From contig CAVSUB010000009.1 of NCBI GenBank assembly GCA_963730995.1, positions 620,001 through 684,000 of the forward strand: 64,000 nt of DNA. Direction: 5' to 3'. Within the stretch, counting starts at the first letter, position 1. Every line of letters begins with the position of its first letter. The notes below the pieces were generated by a model. The model saw only the letters and a list, made by a program, of their open reading frames with translations. It was not told the DNA's origin and ran no database searches. Below, in pieces: positions 41,490 through 51,421 of this stretch. This DNA is from CAVSUB01 sp963730995 (GTDB taxonomy: Bacteria > Acidobacteriota > Vicinamibacteria > Vicinamibacterales > 2-12-FULL-66-21). The translations under genes were made by a program, and so were the position numbers.

Positions 41490-43062
41490 TCGCCCGGCTG
41501 ATGGATTGGCTGGACGACCGCACCGGCCTCAAGGCCGTTCGCGCAGGTCCTGTTCGACGAGCCGCTGCCGCCCGGCACCGGCTGGTTCTTCACGCTCGGA
41601 AGCGTCCTGCTCGCGCTGCTCGGCGTTCAGATTCTGACGGGCGCTTTCCTCACGCTCTACTACGCGCCGACGCCCGATCACGCGTACGACAGCGTCCGGT
41701 TCATCAGCAGCACGACGTCAGGTCGGCTCGTTCGCGGGCTCCATCACTTCGGCGCGAGCTTCATCGTTGTCGCCGCGGCGCTGCACATACTGCGGGTCAT
41801 CGCGTTCGGCTCCTACAAGCGGCCACGAGAGCTGACGTGGCTGTCGGGCGCTCGGCGCTGCTGGGGCTGATCCTCGCGTTCGCGTTGACGGGATACCTGC
41901 TGCCCTGGGATCAGCGCGCATATTGGGCGACGGTCGTCACGATCAACATCTCGAGGCTCGCGCCGGGCGCGGGCGACATGGTGGCCGGTGTGCTGCAGGG
42001 CGGCGCGTCGATCGGCGCGCTGACGCTGACGCGCTGGTACTCCGCGCACGTCATCTTCCTGCCAGGCCTCGTGGTCGCCATCGTCGCCGCGCATCTCGTG
42101 CTGATGCGCCGCAAAGGCATCTCGGGTCCCGTGCGGGCGCGCGAGGGAACACCGATCGCGTTCTACCCGCGACAGGCTGCAAGGGACGTCACCGTCGTCT
42201 CGATCGTCCTGCTGGCGCTCGTGCTGATGGCATGGCGCGGCATGCCGGCGATGGAGGGTCCGGCGGATCCGACCGACGCCACCTTCATTCCCCGGCCGGA
42301 GTGGTACTTCCTGGGCCTCTTCCAGCTCCTGAAGTACTTCCCCGGCAAGCTGGAGGTCTTCGGAGCCATCATCCTTCCGACGGTGCTTGGCGGGCTCCTC
42401 GCGCTCCTGCCCTGGCTCGATCGCGGGCCCGATCGCGATCCACGCAGGCGCCTGGTCGTCATGCTGGGCGTCGCCGCAGGCGTGCTCGGCATCGTCGCGC
42501 TGACGACGCTCGGTTGGCGGGATCGGCCGGTGTCGGCACCTGCCGGAGAGTGGTCGATGCGAGCGATCGGAGGGCGGCAGTTCGCGGCCGCGGCGAAGTG
42601 CGCGCGCTGCCATTCCGAGAGCGGGATGGCGGACGCGCTCGAGGACGTCTCGATGTCGCGGGGCCCGGAGTGGCTCAACGGACACGTCGACCGATCCGGA
42701 GATGATCGCGCCGGGCCTCCGCGAGCCGCCGACGGCCGTGACCGAGCGCGAGGCGCGGCGCTTGTCGCGTACGTCCGGCAGGCGACGCGGCAGCAATACC
42801 CTGGTTATCCGGAGCCCATCGAGCGCGCGGCCTGGGTGTGGGCGCAGGTACTGCGTCGGCTGCCACGTCATCGACGGCGACGGCGGATCCGACGGGCCGG
42901 AGCTGTCACATATCGGCAGCAAGCACGATGCGCCGAAGCTTCGCAGTTGGATCGTGGATCCGGAGGCGGTCAAGCCGGACACGGACATGCCGGCTTTCGG
43001 CAAGCGCCTGTCGCCCGCAGCAACTCGACGCCATCTCACAGTACCTCGCCAGCCGGAAGTAA
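41486..43062 (+). CDS. Cytochrome b fused to two cytochrome c domains, six frame breaks
   Basis: A fused QcrB/QcrC-type polypeptide. The heme b ligands are paired histidines in LHHFGASFIVVAAALHILRV and YSAHVIFLPGLVVAIVAAHL; the Qo-site PEWY is in IPRPEWYFLGLFQLL. After about residue 360 come CARCH (42.60 kb) and, after a break, CVGCH (42.85 kb), giving two c-type hemes with the likely Met ligand in DTDMPAFGKRLSP. Breaks occur near 41535, 41850, 42690, 42765, 42842 and 43016. With one or two bases removed at each, a continuous protein of about 520 residues results. It starts four bases before the qcrA stop. Confidence 0.83.
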
Positions 43063-43075
43063 ACTCATCGTTCAA

Positions 43076-43800
43076 ATGGAGCCTGTCGATCTTCTGGTCT
43101 TCGGCCCACACCCGGACGACATCGAAATCGGGCTCGGCGGAACGGTCGCGAAGCACGCGGCACTCGGTTGTCGAGTGGGCCTGTGCGACCTCACTGCCGG
43201 AGAAATGGGCAGCAACGGCACTGTTCGCCGAGCGCCTGGCCGAGGCCGACGCCGCGCGCGCGGTGCTGGGCGCGAGCTGGCGAGTGAACCTGCGCTGGAC
43301 GGACCGAGGGATCGATCGCGTCGAGGATCGCGGCCGCGGCGCGGTCGACCTGATCCGTCAAGTCCGCCCGCGTACGGTGGCCCTGCCGTACTGGGCTGAC
43401 CGTCATCCGGATCACGTCGCCGCCAGCAAAGTGCTCAGCGAGGCCGTATTCGACAGCGGACTGCGCCGGCTCGACGCGGCCGGCGACGCATGGCGCCCGG
43501 AGTGGGTCTGCTTCTACTTCATCAACGATTCGACGACCCCGTCTTTTGTCGTAGACGTGTCCGAGCACTACGAGACCAAACGGCGCGCACTGGCCTGTCA
43601 TCGTAGCGCAGTTCACCGCGACGACCAGCGACGCGGTCTCGACGCGACTGACATCGGAGACGTTCAACCAGCTCATCGAAAGCCGCGACGCGCACTTCGG
43701 CGCGCTCGTCGGCGTCCGGTTCGCAGAAGGGCTGATCGTCCGTGAGCCGATCGTTCGAGATACTCTGTTCAAGCGAGACACGTGGAACCGGGAACCCTAG
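43076..43800 (+). CDS. bshB1: N-acetylglucosaminyl-L-malate deacetylase (BshB1), two frame breaks
   Basis: The second enzyme of bacillithiol synthesis removes the acetyl group from GlcNAc-malate. LmbE/PIG-L motifs: FGPHPDDIEIGLGGTVAKHA with the zinc His and Asp, LTAGEMGSNGT, and WADRHPDHVAASKVLSEA with the third His. After a +1 break near 43220 the sequence RLAEADAARAVLGASWR continues. A second +1 break near 43605 restores QFTATTSDAVSTRLTSE. The TAG stop is the first unit of the GAACC array. bshA follows 52 bases on. Confidence 0.86.
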
Positions 43801-43852
43801 AACCCTAGAACCACGAACCCTTAGAACCCTTGAACCCTGAACCCTAGAACCG
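43785..43852 (+). repeat. GAACCCTAG/GAACCCTTGA array, family D copy 3
   Basis: About nine GAACC units (GAACCCTAG, GAACCACG, GAACCCTTAG) run from the bshB1 stop to the bshA start codon. They are in the reverse sense relative to the array at 39508. The bshB1 stop codon and the TTG start of bshA lie at its edges. Confidence 0.85.
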
Positions 43853-44984
43853 TTGAACATCGGCCTCCTCTGCTACGCCTCGATCGGCGGCAGCGGCATC
43901 GTCGCCACCGAGCTCGGGAAGGCGCTGGCGGACCGCGGCCACCAGGTGCACTTCATCAGCACGGATCTTCCGTTCAGGCTGACGGAGTTCCATCCGGGCC
44001 TGGCTTTTCACCAGGTCCAGACGCCGAGCTATCCGCTGTTCCGCGAGCCGCAGTACATGCTGTCGCTGGCCAATCGGCTCGTCCAGGTCGCGCGCGAGTT
44101 CCGGCTCGCCATCGTGCACGCCCACTACGCGATCCCGCACGCGACCGCCGCGCTTCTGGCGCCGTCAGGTGCTGTCGTCGGGAGCCGGACCCGCGCTCAA
44201 GGTCGTGACGACGTTGCACGGAACGGACATCACGCTCGTCGGGAGCGATCCGTCGTACTCGGAGATCGTGGCGTATTCCATCGAGCAGTCGGACGGCGTG
44301 ACGGCGGTCTCGCAGAGCCTCGCCGATGCGACGAGACGGCAGCTCGGCGTCCGCGGCGAGATCGACGTCATTCCCAACTTCATCGATTGCACGCTGTACC
44401 GGCGGCGACCGGACCCGCTGCTGCGGCGGCGCTTCGCGGAGAGCGACGACACGAAGCTCGTGATTCACGTCTCGAACTTCAGGCCGGTCAAACGTATCGA
44501 TTCCGTGATGCAGATCTTCGCGCGGATCAGCGAACGCGTTTCCTCGCGACTGCTCCTGGTTGGCGACGGCCCCGAGCTGAGCACGGCCTACCGGCTCGGA
44601 CGCGAGCTGGGCGTCGCGGATCGCACGCACGTACTCGGTGCGCAGGAGCTGGTGATACCGCTGCTGTCGTCGGCCGATCTCTTCCTGCTGCCGTCCGCCC
44701 AGGAGAGCTTCGGGCTGGCGGCGCTCGAAGCGATGGCGTGCGAGGTTCCCGTCGTCGCCTCCAACGTGGGCGGACTGCCGGAAGTGATCGAGCACGGCGT
44801 TTCGGGTTTTCTCCACCCGCCGGAGGAGATAGAGGCGATGGCCGAGAGCGGTATCAAGCTTCTGTCGGACGCCGCTGTTCACGCGAGCGTCACCAGGGCG
44901 GCCGTCGCGCGCGTCCGGCGGGAATTCTGCGAGGAGAAGATCGTGCCCATGTACGAGCGGGCGTACGAGCGGGTGATCGCGTAG
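43853..44984 (+). CDS. bshA: N-acetyl-alpha-D-glucosaminyl L-malate synthase (BshA), one frame break
   Basis: GT4 glycosyltransferase that joins UDP-GlcNAc to L-malate, the first bacillithiol step. It begins at a TTG: NIGLLCYASIGGSGIVATEL, the typical BshA opening, with GHQVHFIS next. A +1 break lies near 44170; removing one G turns GGCGCCGTCAGG into LARQVLSSGAGPALK and leads into VVTTLHGTDITLVG. The C-terminal GT4 donor site is intact: AQESFGLAALEAMACEVPVV and GGLPEVIEHGVSGFL. No bshC is seen in the window. Confidence 0.88.
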
Positions 44985-44996
44985 GGAGAGTTCGGG

Positions 44997-45075
44997 AGAA
45001 GGCCATCCTCAACAGGGAGGGAGGATCTCAAACAAGGTCAGGATCTCAAGTGACGCTCGGCCTTACAAAACAGGA
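44997..45075. repeat. Partial family B element after bshA
   Basis: A segment with CATCCTCAACAGGGAGGGAG then ATCTCAAACAAGG and GGCCTTACAAAACAGG is similar to one arm of the family B inverted repeats (AACAGGGAGGA) and shows no full partner arm. It may be a decayed copy. Confidence is low. Confidence 0.4.
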
Positions 45076-45099
45076 GTTGTTCATGGGCGTGCTGAGAGG

Positions 45100-45281
45100 A
45101 TTCACAAACGGAGAAACGGAGTCAACGAAGACGACACGGAGAAGAGAGTCACGGTTGCGTTCTCGGTGCTCGCGCCGCGCCGACGCCCGCCTCCGGCGGG
45201 CGCGCGAGCAAGCGGGAAGGCGTCTCGTCATCCGGATCCCTCCGTTTCGCCTCCGTTGACTTCGTTCCTCCGTTTGTGACC
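45100..45281. repeat. CGGAG/CTCCG inverted-repeat element, family C copy 1
   Basis: Left arm CACAAACGGAGAAACGGAGT (45103-45145), right arm GTTGACTTCGTTCCTCCGTT (45237-45279), with a GC-rich hairpin centre GCCCGCCTCCGGCGGGC. The arms pair over about 40 bases with mismatches. The same layout occurs at 49322-49634. No coding frame. About 140 bases of unremarkable sequence follow before zwf. Confidence 0.85.
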
Positions 45282-45417
45282 GTGTCCGTTCTCTCCGGGA
45301 CCTCCGGACTGATGGGCTGCCGATGAAGACACTGAACGGCGCGTCCTCCCATCCTCCTTAACTCGCTGTGATTTGAGTCTTTCTCCGTTCTCTCCTCGAT
45401 GATCAAGAATAGCGACA

Positions 45418-46993
45418 GTGCCTCCCATCAACCCGCTCCGCGACAACCTCCGGATTGAAGCTACGCCGGGTCCGACGACGCTCGTCATCTTCGGTGCGTC
45501 GGGCGACCTGACCAAGCGGAAGCTCCTGCCGGCTGTCTATCATCTGGCGCGAAATCAACGGCTCCCGCCGAGATTTACCGTCATCGGCGTCGGCCGCACG
45601 CAGATGGACGACGACTCTTTCCGCGATCAGTTCAAGGACAGCCTCCGCGAGTTCGCGAAGGTCGGCGGGGATGACGAGGTCGCGTCATCGCTCGCGCGCC
45701 GGCTTTACTACGTCGCCGGCGAGCTTGGCGATCCGGAGCTCTACGCCCGCATCAAGGCCCGTCTCACCGAGATTGAGGGTGACGAGGGGGTGCTGCACTA
45801 TCTCGCGATCCCGCCCGGCGTGTACCAGTCGGTCATCGCGCAGCTTGGCAACGCGGGACTGGCGAAGGCGGAGGCGCCAGCCTGGCGGCGAGTGATCATC
45901 GAGAAGCCGTTCGGCATCGATCTCGTCCAGCGCGCGCTCGCTCAACGCGGTCGTGCACCAGCACTTCGACGAAGAGCAGGTCTTCAGGATCGATCACTAT
46001 CTGGGGAAGGAGACCGTACAGAACCTGCTGGTCTTCCGATTCGGCAACGGCATGTACGAGCCGGTCTGGAATCGGCGGTACATCGACCACGTTCAGATTA
46101 CCGCCGCCGAGACTGTCGGCGTCGAGCGTCGTGCCGCGTACTACGAGGGCGCCGGCGCGCTGCGCGACATGGTCCAGAACCACATGATGCAGCTCCTCGC
46201 CCTCGTCGCGATGGAGCCGCCGACGGCCTTCACCGCGGAGAGCGTGCGCGACCGGAAGATGGACGCGCTCGTTTCGGTGCAGCCGCTCATAGACGAGAAC
46301 GGCCGGGCCCCGAGACACGAAGGCCGGATGTCGAGGTCGAAGGACGCGGCGGACCCGGCGCTGGCCAACGTCGTGCGCGCGCAGTACTCGAGCGGGTGGG
46401 TTGCGGGCGAGGCCGTGCCCGGGTACCGTCAGGAACCGGACGTCGCAGCCGACTCCACGACGGAGACTTTCGTGGCCTTGAAGCTGCAGTTGGACAGCTG
46501 GCGCTGGGCGGGCGTGCCGTTCTACATCCGTACCGGCAAGCGGCTGCCGAAGCGGACGACAGAAATCGCCATTCAGTTCCGGCGGCCGCCGCTCCAGATC
46601 TTCAAGCGAGTCAGTCCCTCGTCGGTCGCACCGAACCTCCTCATCGTGAACGTGCAGCCGGACGAGGGGATCTCCGTCCGATTCGAGGCGAAGCTGCCGG
46701 GGACGCGCATGCAGCTCGCGCCGGTGATGATGAACTTCCGCTATGGGACGGCCTTCGGCGGTCAGGTGCCCGAAGCCTACGAGACGCTGCTGCTCGATGC
46801 GATGATCGGCGATCCCACGCTCTTCGCGCGCCACGACTTCGTCGAGGCGTCGTGGGCGCTCATCACGCCTGTCCACGAGGCGTGGAGGCAGGAACCGGCC
46901 GGTGTCATCCCGAACTATGAGGCCGGCGGCTGGGGCCCGGCGGAAGCGGATGCGCTCATGTCCCGAGATGGACGACGATGGAGGACGCTGTGA
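45418..46993 (+). CDS. zwf: Glucose-6-phosphate dehydrogenase, one frame break
   Basis: It oxidises glucose 6-phosphate to 6-phosphogluconolactone, making NADPH. The 525-residue protein begins with the Rossmann motif LVIFGASGDLTKRKLLPAVY. The break near 45935 separates IIEKPFGIDL from SARSLNAVVHQHFDEEQV; removing the G in CTCGTCC restores the join. Then RIDHYLGKETVQNLLVFRF with the catalytic and substrate residues, and later FYIRTGKRLPKRTTEIAIQF. GTG start. Its end overlaps opcA by 16 bases. Confidence 0.9.
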
Positions 46994-47903
46994 GTGAAAC
47001 GTTGATGGAGTCCGCCCCGACTGTCGGTTTTGCGCAGATAGAATCGGCCCTCGGCCGTGATTCCGCCAAACAGAGCGACGCGGCGCCGGCGCGCGCGCTC
47101 ACCGCAACCGTGGTGGCGGTCGGCCCGCGCGAACGCCTTCAGGACGTCGTGAAGCCGCTGCAGGCTCTGGGAAACTCCGGCGCCATACGCGGCATCCTGA
47201 TTCCGCAGGGATCGGCTGCCGAGTCTGGCGCGCGTGTGGCCTCGAACGTCGTCGTGCTCAACGGGCTGCCGGACAACTTCATCGACAATGCCGTCGCGGC
47301 GCTGCGGCTCTCGAGCCTGCCGACGATAATCTGGTGGCGCGGCGGCCCGACCGAGGTGCTGGCCAATTTGATCAAGCTGGCCGACCGCGTCCTGCTCGAT
47401 GCCGATCCACCCGAGCCTGCGCTGGAAGTGCGCGGTCGAGCGTTTCGATCGCGCGGCATTCAGCGATCTGCGTTGGACGCGCCTGACGCGCTGGCGTGCC
47501 CTGATGGCGCAGTTCTTCGATCTGCCGGAGGTGGAGGAGGCGGCCTCGTCGTTCAACCACCTGTGCATCGAGGGATCCGATCGCGCGTCGGCCTCGCTGT
47601 TCGGCGCATGGATGAAGGCCGAGCTCGAGTGGGGGGACAACGTGACGATTGAGATCAAAGGGAGTGAGCATTCGGCACCGATCGCGAGCGTCTCGCTGAC
47701 CGGCGGCGGCCGTGCGCTGCAGCTCCGCCTGGCCAAGAGCAAGACGTGCGTCGAGTCGGCCGCGCAGGTGGGGCAGTCCGGCGACGTCCAGGGTGGTCTC
47801 GCTCGGGGACGAGAGCCTGACGGCGCTCCTGACCGAGGAACTCCGCATCCGGTCGCGCGACCGCGCATTCGAGAGCGCGCTCGCGGGAGTGCTCGCGTCA
47901 TGA
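46978..47903 (+). CDS. opcA: OpcA, glucose-6-phosphate dehydrogenase assembly/activation protein, two frame breaks
   Basis: OpcA helps G6PDH activity in cyanobacteria and actinobacteria, where it is also encoded next to zwf. The first part carries ALTATVVAVGPRERLQDVVK, VVVLNGLPDNFIDNAV and LPTIIWWRGGPTEVL. Two +1 breaks at about 47435 and 47775 split the reading frame. The central part reads AVERFDRAAFSDLRWTRLTR. The ending is VVSLGDESLTALLTEELRI then RSRDRAFESALAGVLAS. Its stop overlaps the gnd start (ATGA). OpcA redox control of G6PDH is known only from other groups. Confidence 0.85.
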
Positions 47904-49310
47904 CGGCCGCAACGCTTCGGCGTCATCGGTCTGGGCACCATGGGCCGCAATCTCGCGCTGAACATCGAGTCGCGAGGTGTGCCGGTCGCCGTCTGGAACC
48001 TGGAATCGGAATGGGTCGACGACTTCATTCGCGACCACAAAGGCCACGCGTTCGTCGGCACGAAGACCTTCGAGGAGCTTGCGTCGTCGCTCGAGCGGCC
48101 TCGCCGCATTCTGATGATGATTCCCGCCGGGAAGCCGGTCGATCAGACGATCGAGAAGATCCGGCCGGTCCTCGAAGCCGGCGACGTGCTCATCGATGGC
48201 GGGAACTCCTGGTTCGAAGACACGCGCCGCCGCGAGGCAGCACTGCGCCCGGCAGGCATCCACTACGTCGGGTGCGGCGTGTCCGGCGGAGAAGAAGGCG
48301 CGCGATACGGCCCGTCGATCATGCCGGGCGGATCGGCCGACGCGTGGGAACGGATCAAGGACGTGCTCGAGGCGATCGCGGCGCGGACCGAGGCGGGTCC
48401 GTGCGTCACGCACGTTGGCACCGACGGCGCCGGGCACTTCGTCAAGATGGTCCACAACGGGATCGAGTACGGCGACATGCAACTCATCGCCGAGGCCTGG
48501 GACGTGATGCGCCGCGGGCTCGGCCTGAGCGCCCCGGAGACTGCCGACATTTTCGACGAATGGAATCGCGGCCGGCTGGAATCCTTCCTCGTCGAATTGA
48601 CGGGACGGGTCTGTCGCGTGACGGACCCGGAAACGAGGCAGCCGCTCGTCGACGTCGTGCTCGACAAGGCCGGTCAGAAGGGAACGGGACGCTGGACGAC
48701 GCAGGTCGCGCTGGACCTTGGCGTCGCGGTCCCGACGATCGCCGCCGCGCTCGACGCGCGTGGCCTCTCGAGCCTGAAGGACGAACGGGTACGCGCGTCA
48801 CAATCCATCGCCGGCCCTCAGCTCTCCGCGGGGTTTGCCGGCACGGACCGGCGGCAGGTGATCGACGATCTCGACGCCGCGCTCTACGCCGCGCGCATCT
48901 GCGCGTACGCTCAGGGGATGGCCCTCATCAGCGCAGGAGCGGCCAAGTACGACTGGAAGATCGACCTCGCGGAGATCGGACGGATCTGGAAGGGGGGCTG
49001 CATCATTCGCGCGCGGCTGCTCGATCCAGTGCGCAAGGCCTTCGAAGCGCAGCCGGGTCTCGTCAACCTGCTGCTCGACCCGGCCATCGGAGACGACGTG
49101 GAGTCCGCGCAGGCCGGCTGGCGGCGCACCATCAGTCGAACGGCGGCAAGCGGCATCCCCGTGCCCGCTCACGCGTCGGCGCTGGCGTACTTCGACAGCT
49201 ATCGCACTGCACGTCTGCCGCAGAGTCTGACGCAGGCGCAGCGAGACGCCTTCGGGGCGCACACATACGAGCGCACCGACCGCCCTGGCGCCGTGCACAG
49301 CGAGTGGTGA
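47900..49310 (+). CDS. gnd: 6-phosphogluconate dehydrogenase (decarboxylating), one frame break
   Basis: Third enzyme of the oxidative pentose phosphate path: oxidises and decarboxylates 6-phosphogluconate to ribulose 5-phosphate. The ATG overlaps the opcA stop, giving MTA; a +1 break near 47915 leads to FGVIGLGTMGRNLALNIE. Full motifs: LIDGGNSWFEDTRRREA, GCGVSGGEEGARYGPSIMPG, FVKMVHNGIEYGDMQLIAE, GTGRWTTQVALDLGV and RDAFGAHTYERTD. About 470 residues. It closes the zwf-opcA-gnd operon. Confidence 0.93.
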
Positions 49311-49321
49311 TTGGAGGCTCC

Positions 49322-49634
49322 TGAGGAGGAGACGGAGGGCACGGAGTTCACAAACGAAGGAACGGAGCCAACGAAGGCGAAACGGAGAAGACAGTCATGG
49401 TTGCCACTTGGTGCTCGCGCGCCCGCCGCAGGCGGGCGTTGAAGTGAGAGGGCCGGTGCGAAATCGCGAGCGCGATTGAGAGTCGGCGCGTTCGCGATTT
49501 CCCACCGGTCCTCTCACTTCACCGCGCGTTGCGCGGCGCGAGCACGGAGTGCGTGACTGTCTTCTCCGTTTCGTCTCCGTTCTCTCCGTTTCTCCGTTTG
49601 TGAGCGGCTCCGTTCTCTCCGTCCACTCCGGAGG
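49322..49634. repeat. Nested inverted-repeat element, family C copy 2
   Basis: Outer arms: GGAGACGGAGGGCACGGAGT to about 49393 on the left, and CTTCTCCGTTTCGTCTCCGT to CACTCCGGAGG at 49560-49632 on the right. The next shell pairs GTGCTCGCGCGCCC (49411) with GCGCGAGCAC (49538). The innermost shell has GAAGTGAGAGGGCCGGTGCG (49441) with CCACCGGTCCTCTCACTTC (49502-49520), centred on CGCGAGCGCG. The right end supplies the GGAGG ribosome site of the acyl-CoA ligase gene. No coding frame. Confidence 0.88.
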
Positions 49635-49641
49635 CTGCCAC

Positions 49642-51219
49642 ATGACGACACTCAACCTCGCGTCCATCCTCGAGCATTCGGCGATGCTCACGCCGAATGC
49701 CGTCGCGATCACATCCGGCCCGGTGCATCGCACTTACGCGCAGCTCGACGCGGAAGCCTCCAAGGTGGCGGCGGGGCTCGTCTCGCTGGGCATCCAGCCG
49801 GGCGACCACGTGGCCCTGTCCTGTCCGAACATACCCGCGTTCCCCGCGGCCTATTTCGGCATCCTCAAAGCCGGCGCGGTCGTCGTCCCTCTGAACATCC
49901 TGCTCAAGCCTCGGGAGGTCGGGTACCACTTGCGTGACAGCGATGCCCGAGCGCTCATCGCGTTCGAGGGTACGCCGGAGCTGCCGATGGCACGAATCGC
50001 GCGCACGGCCTGCGATGAAGTCTCGTGTCCTCATCTCATCGTCATTACCGCTGACCCCGAGGCGCCGGCGTCCGTGTCTCCGGCGCTCACCCTCGGGCAG
50101 ATCATGCACCCGCACCCCGCTCGATTCCAGACGCAGCCGCGAGAGCCAGCCGACACGGCCGTCATCCTTTACACGTCGGGGACGACCGGCCAGTCCAAGG
50201 GCGCGGAGCTGACGCACGGCAACATGGTCTCGAACGCGGTCGCATCCCATGACATGTTCCGGCCGGCCATGCGCGGCGGCCTCGAGCAGGAGGTTGCCCT
50301 CATCACGCTGCCGCTCTTCCACTCGACCGCGCAGACGTGCCTGATGAACATGGGCTTCTACGGAGGGCTCCGCCTCGTCCTGTCAGCCCGGTTCGATCCA
50401 CGCACATGCCTGGAGCTGATGGAACGCGAGCGCGTTGGCTTCTGGATCGGCGTGCCGACGATGTACTGGGCGCTGCTGCAGTGTGTGACGGGGTCCGGGG
50501 CCGATCCTGCCCCCGTCGCCAGGAACCTGCGCCTCTGCGTGTCCGGCGGCGCGCCGATGCCGCACGAAGTGATGAGGCGGTTCGAGGAGACTTTCGGCGT
50601 GCGGGTGCTCGAAGGGTACGGACTGTCCGAAACGTCACCCGTGGCGGCCTTCAATCAGCTCCAACGAACGAGCAAACCCGGGACCGTGGGCCTCCCCGTG
50701 TTCGGTGTCGACATTCGATGCGTCGACGAGCGCGATCTGCCGGTGGCGACCGGCGAGCGAGGCGAGGTTGTCATCCGAGGGCCGAACGTGATGAAGGGGT
50801 ACTACAATCGTCCGGTGGAGACTGCCGAGGCCTTTCGCGGCGGATGGTTCCACACCGGTGACATCGGAACGCTTGACGACGAGGGGTACCTGACGATCCA
50901 CGACCGGCGGGACGACATGATTCTCAGAGGTGGATTCAACGTCTACCCGCGGGAAATCGAAGAGCTGCTGATGACCCATCCGGGCGTGGCGCTGGCGGCC
51001 GTCGTCGGAATCCCGGACGAGCGGCTGGGCCAGGAGGTCAAGGCGCTCGTCGTTCGACGGCCGGGCTTGGACGTCACTGAGACGGCGTTGATCGAGTGGT
51101 GCCGGCACCAGCTCGCCGCCTACAAATATCCGAGATCCGTGGAGTTCCGTGACGCGCTGCCTGTGGGCGCCACAGGCAAGATCCTGAAGCGTGAGCTGCG
51201 GACCCCAAGGCCATCCTGA
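49642..51219 (+). CDS. Long-chain acyl-CoA ligase/AMP-dependent synthetase
   Basis: An AMP-forming adenylate synthetase of 525 residues. Motifs: VILYTSGTTGQSKGAELTH (ATP-binding P-loop), YGLSETSPVAAFNQLQ (A5), GGWFHTGDIGTLDDEGYL (A7), DRRDDMILRGGFNVYPREIE (A8) and ATGKILKRELR with the catalytic lysine (A10). The family is that of fatty acyl-CoA ligases and 4-coumarate-type ligases; substrate is not inferable. The ATG at 49642 has GGAGG ten bases ahead, while the frame extends 31 codons upstream through the repeat element and should not be used. Confidence 0.92.
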   Translation: MTTLNLASILEHSAMLTPNAVAITSGPVHRTYAQLDAEASKVAAGLVSLGIQPGDHVALSCPNIPAFPAAYFGILKAGAVVVPLNILLKPREVGYHLRDSDARALIAFEGTPELPMARIARTACDEVSCPHLIVITADPEAPASVSPALTLGQIMHPHPARFQTQPREPADTAVILYTSGTTGQSKGAELTHGNMVSNAVASHDMFRPAMRGGLEQEVALITLPLFHSTAQTCLMNMGFYGGLRLVLSARFDPRTCLELMERERVGFWIGVPTMYWALLQCVTGSGADPAPVARNLRLCVSGGAPMPHEVMRRFEETFGVRVLEGYGLSETSPVAAFNQLQRTSKPGTVGLPVFGVDIRCVDERDLPVATGERGEVVIRGPNVMKGYYNRPVETAEAFRGGWFHTGDIGTLDDEGYLTIHDRRDDMILRGGFNVYPREIEELLMTHPGVALAAVVGIPDERLGQEVKALVVRRPGLDVTETALIEWCRHQLAAYKYPRSVEFRDALPVGATGKILKRELRTPRPS

Positions 51220-51421
51220 ACAGCCAGCATCGTTTCGATGCACCGGGATCCGAAAAACCGACGCGATCGAACTCCCAACTCGTGATGAGCCTGCACGACG
51301 CGTGGCCATCTCCTTGCATCTCTGAAGTCGCCGGAACGGCGGCGAACGCACGTTCAGCAGGCGACCCGTGAGATTTCCGGCGGGCGCTTCAAACTTGAAG
51401 TTCCTCGGAGGGAGAACGCCG

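Noticed and set aside
4706..43852. GAACC arrays as CRISPR arrays
   Set aside because: Units are 8-11 bases with variable spacing and no unique spacers of constant length, and no cas genes are present.
40997..47950. Programmed ribosomal frameshifts in the qcr, bsh and zwf-opcA-gnd genes
   Set aside because: Too many events, all in housekeeping genes, no slippery heptamers or shared stimulators; sequence error explains them better.
40997..47950. Pseudogene block formed by decay
   Set aside because: No in-frame stops, deletions or lost catalytic residues apart from single-base breaks; decay would leave mixed lesions.
49549..49641. N-terminal extension of the acyl-CoA ligase
   Set aside because: The upstream frame passes through the inverted-repeat element; GGAGG and conserved sequence support the ATG at 49642.
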